Source of the DNA: DATBRV01 sp036560145
GTDB lineage: Bacteria; Myxococcota_A; UBA9160; SMWR01
Direction of reading: 5' to 3'
Length of the DNA: 64,000 bases
NCBI GenBank assembly: GCA_036560145.1
Contig: DATBRV010000020.1
Span: 20,246-84,245, forward strand
How positions within the stretch are numbered: the stretch's first letter is position 1; each line of letters begins with the position of its first letter. A model generated the notes under the pieces. That model worked only from the letters and a program-made list of their open reading frames with translations, did no database searches and had not been told where the DNA came from. Positions 16,447-25,647 of the stretch are shown here, piece after piece. The position numbers and the translations under genes were made by a program.

Positions 16447-16495
16447 GGCGGCGCATGCTAACGAAATTCACCGTCTACCGGACAGAGAACAATGG

Positions 16496-16525
16496 TTGAC
16501 AGGCGCTGACGCCCCTCTCTAGGCT
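16496..16525 (+). promoter_or_regulatory. Promoter of the bioBFD operon
   Basis: TTGACA (16496-16501), 18 bp, then TAGGCT (16520-16525), 26 nt before the bioB GTG. GGAGGT at 16542-16547 is the ribosome-binding site. No clear BirA-type inverted repeat was seen around it. Confidence 0.5.
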
Positions 16526-16551
16526 GAGCGCTCCCCCGGATCGGAGGTCCC

Positions 16552-17631
16552 GTGCTCGACTTCTACTCCCGCCTGGCCGAGCGCGCGCTGCGCGACGAGC
16601 CCCCCACCCAGGACGAGGCGCTGCGCCTGCTCGACGGCGGAGACAGCGATCTGCTGCCCCTGCTGCACGCGGCCTTCGTCCCGCGCGAGCATTACTTCGG
16701 CCGCAAGGTGATGGTGCACGTGCTCAACAACGTGCAGAACGGCCTCTGCCCCGAGGACTGCGGATACTGCTCGCAGTCGAAGGACTCGAGCGCCGCCATC
16801 CGCAAGTACCCGATGAAATCAGACGAGGAGATCCTCTCGGGCGCGGAGCGCGCCGCCCGCGCCGGCGCCACGCGCTACTGCATGGTGCTCTCGGGCCGCG
16901 GCCCGACGCTCGATCGCACGCGCCGGATCGGCGAGCTGATCCGCGAGGTGAAGCAGCGCTACCCGATCGAGGTCTGCCTCTCGGTCGGCCTGCTGGGGGA
17001 CGAGCACGCCCGCATCCTGGCCGAGGCCGGGCTCGACCGGTTGAACCACAACCTCAACACCAGCGAGTCTTTTTATCCCGAGATCTGCTCGACCCATACC
17101 TATGCCGACCGCGTGAACACGCTGCTGGCGGCCAGGAAGCACGGGATCGAGGCGTGCAGCGGGATGATCCTCGGGATGGGCGAAGCAAGCCGTGACGTGA
17201 TCGAAGTGGCGTTCAAGCTGCGCGAGCTCGAGGTTCCCTCGATCCCGGTCAACTTCCTGATCCCGATCGAAGGCAATCCGGTGCTGAGCGACGGCTCGCT
17301 CACGCCCGAGCGCGGCCTGCGCGCGCTCGCCGTGATGCGACTCGTGAACCCGCGCGCCGAGATCCGGGTGGCCGCCGGGCGCGAAGGCCACCTGCGCGGA
17401 CTCGCGGCGCTCTCGCTCTGGCCCGCGAACTCGCTCTTCGTGGAGGGCTATCTCACGACCCGGGGAGACGCGGTCGCCGAGACCTACCGCATGATCCGCG
17501 ACGCCGGCTTCGAGGTGGACGGGAATCCGCTCTCGCGCTCGCTCGCCGAGGCCGAGGCGCAGGCCGACACCGGCGCGTTCCGGCTCTCGGGGGGCGACGG
17601 CGAGATCCTGCGTCCCGAGATTCGTCGGTGA
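16552..17631 (+). CDS. bioB: Biotin synthase
   Basis: 359 residues. The radical-SAM cluster motif is complete: CPEDCGYCSQS (CxxxCxxC) near residue 66. Typical later motifs are YYNHNLNTS-like (RLNHNLNTSESFYPEI), THTYADRVNTL, SGMILGMGE, FLIPIEGNP and AAGREGHLRG. The enzyme inserts sulfur into dethiobiotin using two iron-sulfur clusters. The start is GTG at 16552, which has a good GGAGGT Shine-Dalgarno. The bioF start overlaps its stop (GTGA). It is the first gene of a bioB-bioF-bioD operon; bioA and bioC are not in view. Confidence 0.97.
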   Translation: MLDFYSRLAERALRDEPPTQDEALRLLDGGDSDLLPLLHAAFVPREHYFGRKVMVHVLNNVQNGLCPEDCGYCSQSKDSSAAIRKYPMKSDEEILSGAERAARAGATRYCMVLSGRGPTLDRTRRIGELIREVKQRYPIEVCLSVGLLGDEHARILAEAGLDRLNHNLNTSESFYPEICSTHTYADRVNTLLAARKHGIEACSGMILGMGEASRDVIEVAFKLRELEVPSIPVNFLIPIEGNPVLSDGSLTPERGLRALAVMRLVNPRAEIRVAAGREGHLRGLAALSLWPANSLFVEGYLTTRGDAVAETYRMIRDAGFEVDGNPLSRSLAEAEAQADTGAFRLSGGDGEILRPEIRR

Positions 17632-18803
17632 GCCTGGATTCGTTCGCACGCGAGAGGCTCGACCAGCTGCGCGAGCGCGGAACCCTGCGGCGCATGCGCG
17701 TGCTCGACGGCGCCCAGGCGCCGCGCATGCGCGTCGACGGCCGCGAGGTGCTGCTCTTCGCCGGCAGCAACTACCTCGATCTCGCCCATCACCCCGAGGT
17801 GGTGGATGCGGGCGTGCGCGCGATCCGCGAGCTCGGCTGCGCGGCAGGCGGCTCGCGCCTGATCAACGGCAACCTGCGCCTGCACGAGGAGCTCGAGGAA
17901 GAACTGGCAAAATTCCTCGGCGCCGACGCCGCGCTCGCCTTCGCGACCGGCTACATGGCGAACGTCGGGCTGATCCCGGCGCTGGTGGGCGAGGGCGACG
18001 TCGTCGTCTCGGACGCGCTCGCCCATGCCTCGATCATCGACGGCTGCCGGCTCTCGCGCGCGGCGGTGCGGGTGTTCGCGCACGGCGATCTGGACGCGCT
18101 CGAGCAGGCGCTCCGCGAGGTTGCCTCCACGCGCCGGCGCGTGTTGCTGGCGCTCGACGGCGTCTACAGCATGGACGGCGATATCGCGCCGCTCGCCGAG
18201 GCGGTGGCGCTGGCACGTCAATATGGCGCGATGCTGCTGCTCGACGACGCGCACGGGACCGGCGTGCTCGGCGCTGGCGGACGCGGCACGCAGGAGCACT
18301 GCGGTGTGCGCGAGGGCGTCGACATCCTGGTGGGCACGCTCGGCAAGGCGCTGGGCAGCTTCGGCGCCTTCGTGGCCGGCAGCCGGCTGCTGCGCGAGCT
18401 GCTGGTCAACCAGGCCCGCAGCTTCATCTTCAGCTGCGCGCTCGCGCCCGGTCCGGTGGCGGCGGCCCGCAGCGCGCTGGGCCTGGTGCAGCGCGAGCCG
18501 TGGCGGCGCGAGCAGCTTCAGCGGGGCGCGCGCCGCCTGCGTGAGGCGCTCGCGCAACATGGCATCTCCACGGCGCCCAGCCAGACCCAGATCGTGCCGG
18601 TCGTGATCGGCGAGAGCGCGCGCACGATGGCGGTCTGCGAGCGTCTGCTGGAGCGCGGCTTCTACACCCAGGGGATCCGGTATCCGTCGGTTCCCGAAGG
18701 CACCGCGCGCCTGCGCATCACGCCGATGGCGACCCACACGGACGCCGAGATCGACGCGCTCGCCGAGGCGGTCGCCGAGGAGCTGGCTGCGCTTGACGCC
18801 TAG
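17628..18803 (+). CDS. bioF: 8-amino-7-oxononanoate synthase
   Basis: 391 residues, a PLP-dependent alpha-oxoamine synthase. Visible motifs are GSNYLDLAHHPEV, CAAGGSRLINGNLRLHEELE, DALAHASIIDGCRLS, LDGVYSMDGDIAPL, LLDDAHGTGVLG and GTLGKALGSFGAF with the PLP-binding lysine. It condenses pimeloyl thioester with alanine in the first step of the biotin ring pathway. It starts at GTG 17628, overlapping the bioB stop, and its end overlaps the bioD start by 11 nt. The C-terminal FYTQGIRYPSVPEGTARLR is also diagnostic. Confidence 0.96.
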   Translation: MSLDSFARERLDQLRERGTLRRMRVLDGAQAPRMRVDGREVLLFAGSNYLDLAHHPEVVDAGVRAIRELGCAAGGSRLINGNLRLHEELEEELAKFLGADAALAFATGYMANVGLIPALVGEGDVVVSDALAHASIIDGCRLSRAAVRVFAHGDLDALEQALREVASTRRRVLLALDGVYSMDGDIAPLAEAVALARQYGAMLLLDDAHGTGVLGAGGRGTQEHCGVREGVDILVGTLGKALGSFGAFVAGSRLLRELLVNQARSFIFSCALAPGPVAAARSALGLVQREPWRREQLQRGARRLREALAQHGISTAPSQTQIVPVVIGESARTMAVCERLLERGFYTQGIRYPSVPEGTARLRITPMATHTDAEIDALAEAVAEELAALDA

Positions 18804-19476
18804 CCGCGGAACGCGCGGCTGGTTCGTCACGGGTACCGACACCGGTGTGGGCAAGACCGTGGTCGCCGGCGCGCTCTTGCGCGCCCTGCGCGCGCGTGGC
18901 ATCGACGCGGGCGGGATGAAGCCGATCGAGACCGGCGTGGGGGCGGGCGGTCCTCTCGACGCGATCGCCCTGCGCGAGGCCGCGGGCGCGAAGGACGATC
19001 TCGACCTGGTCTGCCCCCAGCGCTTCGCGCTCCCGGCCGCGCCGACGGTCGCTGCGGCGGCGGAGGGACGCAGCGTAGATCTGGGCGCGGTGCGGCGCGC
19101 CTTCGCCGCGCTCGCCGCGCGTCATTCCCATCTCGTGGTCGAGGGCGCGGGGGGCCTGCTCGCGCCCGCCGCCGAAGGCGCCAGCATGGCGGATCTGGCG
19201 GCGGAGCTCGAGCTTCCGCTGCTGCTGGTGGCGCGCGCCAGCGTCGGCACCATCAACCACACGCGTCTCAGCCTCGCGGTCGCGAAGGCGCGCGGCCTTC
19301 CGGTCGTCGGCGTCGTGATCTCGCACGGTGCGGCGCCGCTTCCCGCGGCGGACCTCGCCAACCTCGCGGCGCTGCGCGCGGAGCTCGGCGCGCGCCTGGT
19401 GGGCGAGATCCCGACGCTCGCGCCCGACGAGCTTCCCGATCCGCGCTGCCTCGACCTGGGCGCGTTGAGCCTCTGA
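18793..19476 (+). CDS. bioD: Dethiobiotin synthetase
   Basis: 227 residues. P-loop FVTGTDTGVGKTVV at the start is specific for BioD, with GMKPIETGV (substrate and Mg site) and VVEGAGGLLAP later. It closes the ureido ring of dethiobiotin with CO2 and ATP. The start is a TTG at 18793 inside the end of bioF. Position, length and motifs agree with the family. It ends the biotin operon. Confidence 0.94.
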   Translation: MTPSRGTRGWFVTGTDTGVGKTVVAGALLRALRARGIDAGGMKPIETGVGAGGPLDAIALREAAGAKDDLDLVCPQRFALPAAPTVAAAAEGRSVDLGAVRRAFAALAARHSHLVVEGAGGLLAPAAEGASMADLAAELELPLLLVARASVGTINHTRLSLAVAKARGLPVVGVVISHGAAPLPAADLANLAALRAELGARLVGEIPTLAPDELPDPRCLDLGALSL

Positions 19477-19525
19477 TCCGATCTTTCAACGGGCGCTCGG
19501 CCACTCGGACCGGCCGCCCGGCGGG

Positions 19526-19676
19526 CGAAGAAGTCCGCGAGGTCGACGCTTCGCATCCTCGCTTCGGGAACGAGGAAGGCGTAGGCGGAATCGTCGTGCA
19601 GCACCGTGGCGAGCAGGTTCGCCGTCGCTCCGACCTGCTCGCGCACGAGCGGAACCGTCTCGTCAGCGAGCGCCAC
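19526..19676 (-). pseudogene. Remnant of a GNAT-type acetyltransferase N-terminus
   Basis: From a GTG at 19676 the minus strand reads about 50 residues (VREQVGATANLLATVLHDDS, AYAFLVPEARMRSVDLADFF) that look like the first helices of a GNAT acetyltransferase. The resemblance is the pattern 'A-x-x-L-A-x-x-x-H-D-D-x-x-x-x-F-L-V-P'. It then runs without an acetyl-CoA motif into the antisense of bioD. If correct, it is a truncated gene left by deletion or rearrangement. The assignment rests on pattern alone. Confidence 0.35.
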
Positions 19677-19853
19677 GCCTCGGCGCTAGCCATGACGTCC
19701 GTCCGCGGCAGGCGCCCGCGCTGCGAGTGGAGAGAGGGGCCAAAGTCCGACGGTAGAACTACGCGGCGGGTTTATGCCCCATTGGATTCCTGCATTGAAT
19801 CGTGTTGCCGGGTGGGCTTTGATGATAGATTGCCGCGCAGGGGGTACCGATCG

Positions 19854-22712
19854 ATGTGTCGCCTCGCGATCCACGGACGCGTCGTGAATCCCATCCTCTC
19901 GTTCGCTCTCGCGTGCTGCCTGGCTTCACCGGCCGCGTCCGACTGGGAGACCTACGGACCCGCGGATCGCGCCGCCCGGCAGGATGCTGCGCTCGGCGCC
20001 TGTCGCACGGACCTCGACCTGGACGAACAGTTTGGGGCGGGGAGCTCCAGCGAGTACACGGTCGACCAGCAGGCGGTGGCGCTCAACTGCGAGCTCGAGT
20101 CGTGGCGCCGGAGTCTGCACACGCCCGGGGACCCCGGGGAGCATGAGGAGGAGATCAACGCACACCTGCGGCGGCTCATGGACCGCATCGCGCTCGGCAT
20201 CTCCGTCACTACCTGCACGAGCACGAGTCCTCGGACGCCCTCGGGCTGCTTCGAGAACAACGTGATCGCGCGAGCCGCCGCGCATCTCACGGCCTACATC
20301 CTGAACCGCTATACCGAGCGGAGCTGGGAAACTGCGACGCTCGACACGGCGAAGGACCTCTATCGCAGCACGGATTGGTGGCAGGGGCTCCCGACAGCGG
20401 GAAACAGCACCCTTCCGCTGATCGGCATGCGGCTCCTCGGGGGCGAAGCGCTCGACGATCCCGTACTCGAGTCTCGGGGCATCGCCGAGCTGCACTTCGC
20501 GCACGGCCGGGATGTACGCCAGGGCATTCCGGAGCCGATGTCGCGCCATTACGCCGGGGTCACGATCGGGGAGCTCGAGCTGCTGCGCGAGACCAACGAT
20601 CCGGATCTGCGCGAGATGGTCGAGGACCTGCTCGCCGTGCAGCTCCTGGTGAACGCCCACAACTACCTCCCCGGTGGTCAGATCGGCGCACCGCAGGACC
20701 GCAAGGACGGTCCGCTCGACGAGACCCTCACGGTAGACGGGAACAGCCCCCATCTTCTCAATCACCTCAACATGGTGGTCTACGACCCCGATCTGCCGTC
20801 GGAGATCGGTCACGACCCGCGCACGCTTGCGTCGGACTACACGGCGCCCGAGGTGATCAGGTCGATCTTTCTCGACAAGGGCGACGGCTACACCTTCTGG
20901 TATCGGGGAGACGCGCCCACCTCGTCCCAGGACGGAGCGGGCTACGAGGGCGAGCGGCACTACCCCTCCTACGGCTGGCAGGGCTTCGATGGCCCGCTTG
21001 CCACCGAATACGAATCCGCCCCGACGCAGACCGTCACGCTCGCGAACGGCAGCGCACAGATGGGTGTCCGCTACGCCCCCGGTGGCGAGACGGGCTTCTC
21101 GAACGGTCTCTTCGCGAGAGACACCTCGGACACCTTCTCGGTCTATTACCACCACCAGCCGCGCCCGGACGACGACAGCAGGACCTCGTGGAATCCGCTG
21201 GCGCAAGACCCGGAGTGGCGTTACGAGAAGCAGTCCTACCGCCGCATGATGCACGGGCGCACCGTCATCACCCTCTTCGAGCCCGACGACGAGCACTCTT
21301 TCCTGGAATACACGATCGCGCACCTGCCGGGCGCGATCGATGCCGAGATCACCGAGTGCGAGGGCGAGGCCTACTCGGGCGGAAACTCCTGGCTCGTGCG
21401 CCAGCACGAGGACGCCTGGGTCGCGTACCTGCCCCTCGGCGACTACACGGCTACGACGAAGGAAGGCGGCGCCTGGACCTTCCTCGAGTTCGAAGAAGGA
21501 ACCATCTCGGGCAACATCAGCGAGATCGCCGACGGCCCCGACTTCGGCAACGCCGAGGCATACTGCAACGACCTCGCAACCCGAGGCGTCCAGTTCGACG
21601 ACGAGAATGCCGTCGCGCAGATCGAGACGACCCCGCCCGGCGGCGCGCCGGTGACGATCAAGCTCGACTACCACGACGACGAGCGCTCGATCGACTCGGG
21701 CTCGGGCTTCGTCGTGCAGTCCGACGACGGCTTCGTCGACAAGGGCCTCATGTACGTGGAGCCCGTGAACGAGGCGCCCTGGCTGACGTGGAACGACGAG
21801 TTCGAGCTCGAGGTCGAGCGCGCGCCGCACGCGAGCGTGACGCTCGACTTCGGCGACCCGACGCTGCCGTCTCCGCCTCAGACGGTCACCGTCCAGAACG
21901 AGGCGGCGGTCAACGCGACGCCGATCCAGCTCGTCTGGGATCATGGCATCGACGACGAGGGCATCGTCGAGTACAAGGTCTGGCGCGACGGCGTGGAGAT
22001 CGGATCCGTCTACGACGAGGATCCGGGCTTCGAGGCCGCGGCGGGCGCGAAGGCCACCTACTACGACTCCACCGAGCCCGCCGGCGGCGGCCCGACCAGC
22101 ATCCAGTACCGGGTCGAATCCGTGGATGGCAACGAGCAGCACTCGCCCGTGATGAGCATGATCAAGGAGGTCACCGTCAAGACCCGGCCCACGGCGGCCG
22201 TGCTCACGAGTGCCGCGGGGGGCGTCAAGCAGGTGGCGCTGGGCTGGACGCCGGCGACGGACCACGTGGGGATCGTGAGCCACGAGGTCGTGCGAGACGG
22301 GAACGTCGTGGCGTCGCTGGGCGCTTCGGCGAGCAGCTACGTCGACACGGGCGTGTTCCCGAGCCAGACCTACGAGTACGTGATCCGGGCGCACGACAGC
22401 GTCGGCCTCTCCGCGGACAGCAACGAGGAATCCGAGAGCACTCCGGTCGACAACACGCCACCCGGCGCCCCGCCGAACCTCCTGGGCACGGTGACCGGGT
22501 CGTCGGCCACCATCTGGTGGAACTCCGCCAGCGACGATTGGGGGATCATCGCCTATCAGATCCTCCGCAATGGCGTTCCCATCGCGGGGACGTCCTTGAA
22601 CTACTTCTTCGAGACGCGGCCGCCCGGTACCTACGTCTACACGGTGAAGGCGCTCGACTGGGGCTTGAACCTCGGCGCGGCGAGTCCGTCCAAGACGCTG
22701 ACCGTGCCGTAG
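19854..22712 (+). CDS. Large secreted protein with C-terminal FN3 domains
   Basis: 952 residues, preceded by an AT-richer segment. A signal peptide is likely (NPILSFALACCLASPAAS). Residues 40-350 are helical, with repeated motifs such as HLTAYILNRYTER and GIPEPMSRHYAGVTIGELEL, as in alpha-toroid domains of polysaccharide lyases. Residues 350-660 are acidic and beta-rich (FLEYTIAHLPGAIDAEI and others). From about 671 three fibronectin type III-like repeats follow, each with a central motif like DDEGIVEYKVWRDGVEIGS, DHVGIVSHEVVRDGNVVAS or DWGIIAYQILRNGVPIAG. FN3 tails are common on extracellular carbohydrate-active enzymes. A secreted polysaccharide lyase-like enzyme is possible but not shown. 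An alternative start is GTG 19884. A hairpin follows the stop. Confidence 0.65.
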   Translation: MCRLAIHGRVVNPILSFALACCLASPAASDWETYGPADRAARQDAALGACRTDLDLDEQFGAGSSSEYTVDQQAVALNCELESWRRSLHTPGDPGEHEEEINAHLRRLMDRIALGISVTTCTSTSPRTPSGCFENNVIARAAAHLTAYILNRYTERSWETATLDTAKDLYRSTDWWQGLPTAGNSTLPLIGMRLLGGEALDDPVLESRGIAELHFAHGRDVRQGIPEPMSRHYAGVTIGELELLRETNDPDLREMVEDLLAVQLLVNAHNYLPGGQIGAPQDRKDGPLDETLTVDGNSPHLLNHLNMVVYDPDLPSEIGHDPRTLASDYTAPEVIRSIFLDKGDGYTFWYRGDAPTSSQDGAGYEGERHYPSYGWQGFDGPLATEYESAPTQTVTLANGSAQMGVRYAPGGETGFSNGLFARDTSDTFSVYYHHQPRPDDDSRTSWNPLAQDPEWRYEKQSYRRMMHGRTVITLFEPDDEHSFLEYTIAHLPGAIDAEITECEGEAYSGGNSWLVRQHEDAWVAYLPLGDYTATTKEGGAWTFLEFEEGTISGNISEIADGPDFGNAEAYCNDLATRGVQFDDENAVAQIETTPPGGAPVTIKLDYHDDERSIDSGSGFVVQSDDGFVDKGLMYVEPVNEAPWLTWNDEFELEVERAPHASVTLDFGDPTLPSPPQTVTVQNEAAVNATPIQLVWDHGIDDEGIVEYKVWRDGVEIGSVYDEDPGFEAAAGAKATYYDSTEPAGGGPTSIQYRVESVDGNEQHSPVMSMIKEVTVKTRPTAAVLTSAAGGVKQVALGWTPATDHVGIVSHEVVRDGNVVASLGASASSYVDTGVFPSQTYEYVIRAHDSVGLSADSNEESESTPVDNTPPGAPPNLLGTVTGSSATIWWNSASDDWGIIAYQILRNGVPIAGTSLNYFFETRPPGTYVYTVKALDWGLNLGAASPSKTLTVP

Positions 22713-22727
22713 GCGCGGATTTCGCCT

Positions 22728-22751
22728 CGATCCCGAGCTTCCTCGGGGTCG
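22728..22751 (+). terminator. Terminator-like hairpin after the FN3 protein gene
   Basis: CGATCCCGAG and CTCGGGGTCG form a 10-bp stem with one wobble pair and a CTTC loop, 16 nt after the stop. No U-run follows. Confidence 0.45.
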
Positions 22752-22803
22752 GGCCTCTGGGTATGCTGTTCGCGAAGCAGGAACGCGCGACCGGAGTCCT
22801 TGC

Positions 22804-23811
22804 ATGAAGCGTGCGCTCGCGATCGGATTCGGGGTTCTCGTCGTGCTCGCGCTCGCGGCGGCGGGCGTGGTGACGAGCTGGATGCGCACGCCGCACGGGA
22901 CGCTCGACGTCGGAGCGGCGATCGTGGTCCACACCATGCCGTCCGGTGGCAACGCCGACATCTCGCCCGAGAACCGCGCGCGCATGGACGGCTGGATCGG
23001 GAAGTTCCTGCCGGCCGCCGCCGAGGGAGTCGCGATCCGCAACGCCGCGTACCCGAGCGAAGCCGGTGAGCAGCCGCTCCGCGTCTATACACCGGCGGGT
23101 CATGGACCCTTCCCGCTGGTCGTCTGGATCCACGGCGGCGGCTTCTTCATGGGCGGCGACCTTCCGATCTGGGACGGGCCGTGCAGCCAGCTCGCCGCCG
23201 ACGTGGGCGCGGTCGTGGTCTCGGTGGGCTATCGGCTCGCGCCGGAGAACCCGTTCCCCGCGGCGGTGAACGACAGCTTCGCCGCGCTGCGCTTCGTCGC
23301 CGCGCAGGCCGCCGAGCTGCGCGGCGACCCTGCCAGGATTGCCGTCTTCGGCGGCAGCGCGGGCGGAAACCTGGCAGCGGTGGTCGCGCTGCGCGCGCGC
23401 GACGAGGGCGGACCCGCGCTCGTCTACCAGGTCCTGCTGGTGCCGACGGTGGTCGCGAGCGGGGAGCCGACCGGATCGCGGCGCGATTTCGGCAGCGGCT
23501 ACGGGCTCGACGGGATTCCGCAGATGCTCGAGGCGTACCTTCCCGACCCGGCGCAGCGCGCGAATCCCTGGGCGTCGCCGCTGCTGGCGCCGAGCCTCGC
23601 CGGGCTGCCGCCCGCGCTCGTGCTCACCGCGGAGTTCGACCCGCTTCGCGATGAGGGCGAGGCCTACGCCGCGCGGCTGCGCGAGGCGGGCGTGCGGGTC
23701 ACGCTGCGCCGCTTCGACGGCGCGATCCACGGCTTCCTCGGCTCCCCCGACGACGCCTTCGCCGCGGGAGCGCTCGCGAACCAGAAGCTGCGCGAGGCGT
23801 TCGGCTCCTAG
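22804..23811 (+). CDS. Alpha/beta hydrolase (HSL-type esterase/lipase), membrane-anchored
   Basis: 335 residues. The N-terminus is one hydrophobic segment (GVLVVLALAAAGVV), probably an uncleaved anchor or signal. HGGG at 110-113 forms the oxyanion hole of the hormone-sensitive-lipase family. The nucleophile is S185 in GGSAGGN, the acid lies in AEFDPLRDE, and the histidine in DGAIHGFLG. It should hydrolyse short-chain acyl esters in the periplasm or at the membrane. Convergent with nagA: the two stop codons are 4 nt apart. The substrate is unknown. Confidence 0.88.
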   Translation: MKRALAIGFGVLVVLALAAAGVVTSWMRTPHGTLDVGAAIVVHTMPSGGNADISPENRARMDGWIGKFLPAAAEGVAIRNAAYPSEAGEQPLRVYTPAGHGPFPLVVWIHGGGFFMGGDLPIWDGPCSQLAADVGAVVVSVGYRLAPENPFPAAVNDSFAALRFVAAQAAELRGDPARIAVFGGSAGGNLAAVVALRARDEGGPALVYQVLLVPTVVASGEPTGSRRDFGSGYGLDGIPQMLEAYLPDPAQRANPWASPLLAPSLAGLPPALVLTAEFDPLRDEGEAYAARLREAGVRVTLRRFDGAIHGFLGSPDDAFAAGALANQKLREAFGS

Positions 23812-23815
23812 CGCC

Positions 23816-24979
23816 TCAGGCCCGGTACACGGGCTTGCCGCCGATCCAGGTCGAGTGCAGCGAGCCGTCCGCCGCGAGCACGGCGAAGTCGGCGCGCGCG
23901 CCGGGGCGCAGGGTCCCGCGCTCCCGCTCGATCCCGAGGCGCAGCGCCGGGCGCAGCGTGCAGGCGGCGACGGCTTCCAGCAGCAAGAGGCCCGCGAAGC
24001 GCTGGACGTTGCGCAGTGCGAGCTCGAGGGTGACGCGGCTGCCGGCGAGGCGGCCGTCGGCGAGCCGCAGCGCGACGCCGTCGTCCCGCAGCGGCCCCGA
24101 GCCAAAGGAGCGGGCGGCGTCCCCTCCCAACTCGGGCTCGATCCGATCGGTGATCAGAATCAGTCGCTCCCCCAGCGCCCTCGCCGCCACGCGCACCACC
24201 TGCGGGTGCAGATGGGCGCCGTCGCAGATCAGATCGCAGGTCAGCCGCTCGTCGGCGAGCGCCGCGCCCGCGAGGCCCGGCTCCCGGTGGTGGAGTGGGG
24301 CCATCGCATTCAAGAGATGGGTGACGTGGCGAGCGCCGCCCTCGATCGCCGCCTCGATCTGCGCCGGGCCGGCGCGGCTGTGGCCGAGCGCGGCGAGCAC
24401 GCCCTCGCGGCCGAGGGCCTCCAGCAGGCTGGCCGCGCCGTCCACCTCGGGGGCGAGCGTCAGCATCCGGATCGCGCCCCGCCCCCGCGCCAGCACCTCG
24501 TTCCCCTCGGCCGCGTCATAGCCCCGAATCGCGCCCGCCGGCTGGGCCCCCGCAGCATCGGGGGCGAGCCAGGGCCCTTCGAGGTGGATCCCGATCGGCG
24601 CTGCGCCTGGGAAGCCGCCGCGCGTCACGACCGCGGCGAGCGCCTCCACCTTGCGGGCCAGCTCGCCGGCGCCCCAGGCGACCGTGGTCGCCAGGAAAGC
24701 GGTGGTCCCATGACGCACGAGCAGCGCGGATGACGCAGCCAGCGAGGACTCGAAGCCGGCTGCGTCATGGAAGATCAGGGAGCCGTGGTAGTGCAGGTCG
24801 AGGAAGCCCGGGGCCAGCGCGCGGCCCCCGAGGCTCTCGGAGCGCGCATCCGCCGGCCCCCGCTCGCCCGGAGCCAGCCGGGCCTCGATCCGGTCGTCGC
24901 GCAGCAGCAGGCTCCCCGGCGACGGAGCTCCGGCCTCCGGGTCCAGCAGCAGCGCGTCGCGCAGGCAGACTCTTTCCAC
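23816..24979 (-). CDS. nagA: N-acetylglucosamine-6-phosphate deacetylase
   Basis: 387 residues of the amidohydrolase fold. Visible landmarks: APGFLDLHYHGS with the HxH-like region, GIHLEGPWL with the metal-binding glutamate, LGHSRA, HVTHLLNAMAPL, CDGAHLHPQVV and the catalytic aspartate in ITDRIE (VTDA in most members). It removes the acetyl group from GlcNAc-6-phosphate for recycling of amino sugars. The start is GTG. No nagB, nagE or regulator is adjacent. HxH is altered to HYH, as is common in single-metal members. Confidence in the family is high; the exact substrate is inferred. Confidence 0.88.
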   Translation of the reverse strand: MERVCLRDALLLDPEAGAPSPGSLLLRDDRIEARLAPGERGPADARSESLGGRALAPGFLDLHYHGSLIFHDAAGFESSLAASSALLVRHGTTAFLATTVAWGAGELARKVEALAAVVTRGGFPGAAPIGIHLEGPWLAPDAAGAQPAGAIRGYDAAEGNEVLARGRGAIRMLTLAPEVDGAASLLEALGREGVLAALGHSRAGPAQIEAAIEGGARHVTHLLNAMAPLHHREPGLAGAALADERLTCDLICDGAHLHPQVVRVAARALGERLILITDRIEPELGGDAARSFGSGPLRDDGVALRLADGRLAGSRVTLELALRNVQRFAGLLLLEAVAACTLRPALRLGIERERGTLRPGARADFAVLAADGSLHSTWIGGKPVYRA

Positions 24980-25058
24980 GGCGGCGCGGATTCTATCGGA
25001 GCCCTCTCAACCTCCCCTCAAGCGCAGGCAACTACCCGCCGATGCAAGGGGATTCGAG

Positions 25059-25625
25059 GTGCCCGCCGTGCCGCTCGAAGAGGATTTCAAGATCCTCGAA
25101 AACAAGCTGCTGCAGCTCAAGCTCGACTACGACCAGTACTTCCTGGGCAGTCGGCCCCGCGAGCCGGTGATGCTGCGCGGCGAGGTCCAGAAGTTGATCG
25201 CCATGTACTCGAACCAGGCGATCCAGAACACCGCCATGCGCTTCAAGTTCGGGAGCATCTGCTCCCGCTACCAGGCCTTCAAGCGCCAGTGGACCGAGGT
25301 GCTGCGCCAGATCGAGGCGGGGACGTACTCGCGCCACCGCTTCAAGGCGGAGCTGCACGAGCGCGAGCGGCGCTCGGATGGAAGGCAGGCCCCGGCCGCC
25401 GCGCCCGAGACCGCCCCCGCCGGTGACGCGCTCTTCCGCGCCTACGTGGAGGCATGTCGCAGCTGCGGCCAGGACGTGAAGGGGCTCACGCCCGCCAAGC
25501 TCGAAGGGATCCTGGCCAAGCAGCGCGAGCAGCTGCGCTCGCGCTTCGGCGACGCGGCCGTCTCGTTCCGGGTCGCGATCGAGGACGGCAAGGCGAAGCT
25601 CAAGGCGTCCCGCGCCAAGGCGTGA
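25059..25625 (+). CDS. MXAN_5187 C-terminal-domain-like protein
   Basis: 188 residues, no signal peptide. A first helical region (EDFKILENKLLQLKLDYDQY, FLGSRPREPVMLRGEVQKLI, RFKFGSICSRYQAFKRQW) is followed by an Ala/Pro-rich linker (about residues 108-123). A second helical part follows (FRAYVEACRSCGQDVKGLTP, ILAKQREQLRSRFG). This matches my recollection of a myxobacterial family of unknown function named after MXAN_5187. The function is not known. A GTG at 25059 is the likely start, with a second GTG 9 nt downstream. It converges with the beta-barrel gene. Confidence 0.65.
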   Translation: MPAVPLEEDFKILENKLLQLKLDYDQYFLGSRPREPVMLRGEVQKLIAMYSNQAIQNTAMRFKFGSICSRYQAFKRQWTEVLRQIEAGTYSRHRFKAELHERERRSDGRQAPAAAPETAPAGDALFRAYVEACRSCGQDVKGLTPAKLEGILAKQREQLRSRFGDAAVSFRVAIEDGKAKLKASRAKA

Positions 25626-25647
25626 CGCGGGGCGCGGACCGCGGCCG

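Noticed and set aside
19926..23042. A 1038-codon open frame on the minus strand
   Set aside because: It is antisense to the FN3 protein gene, with Arg/Val/His-rich composition and no domain.
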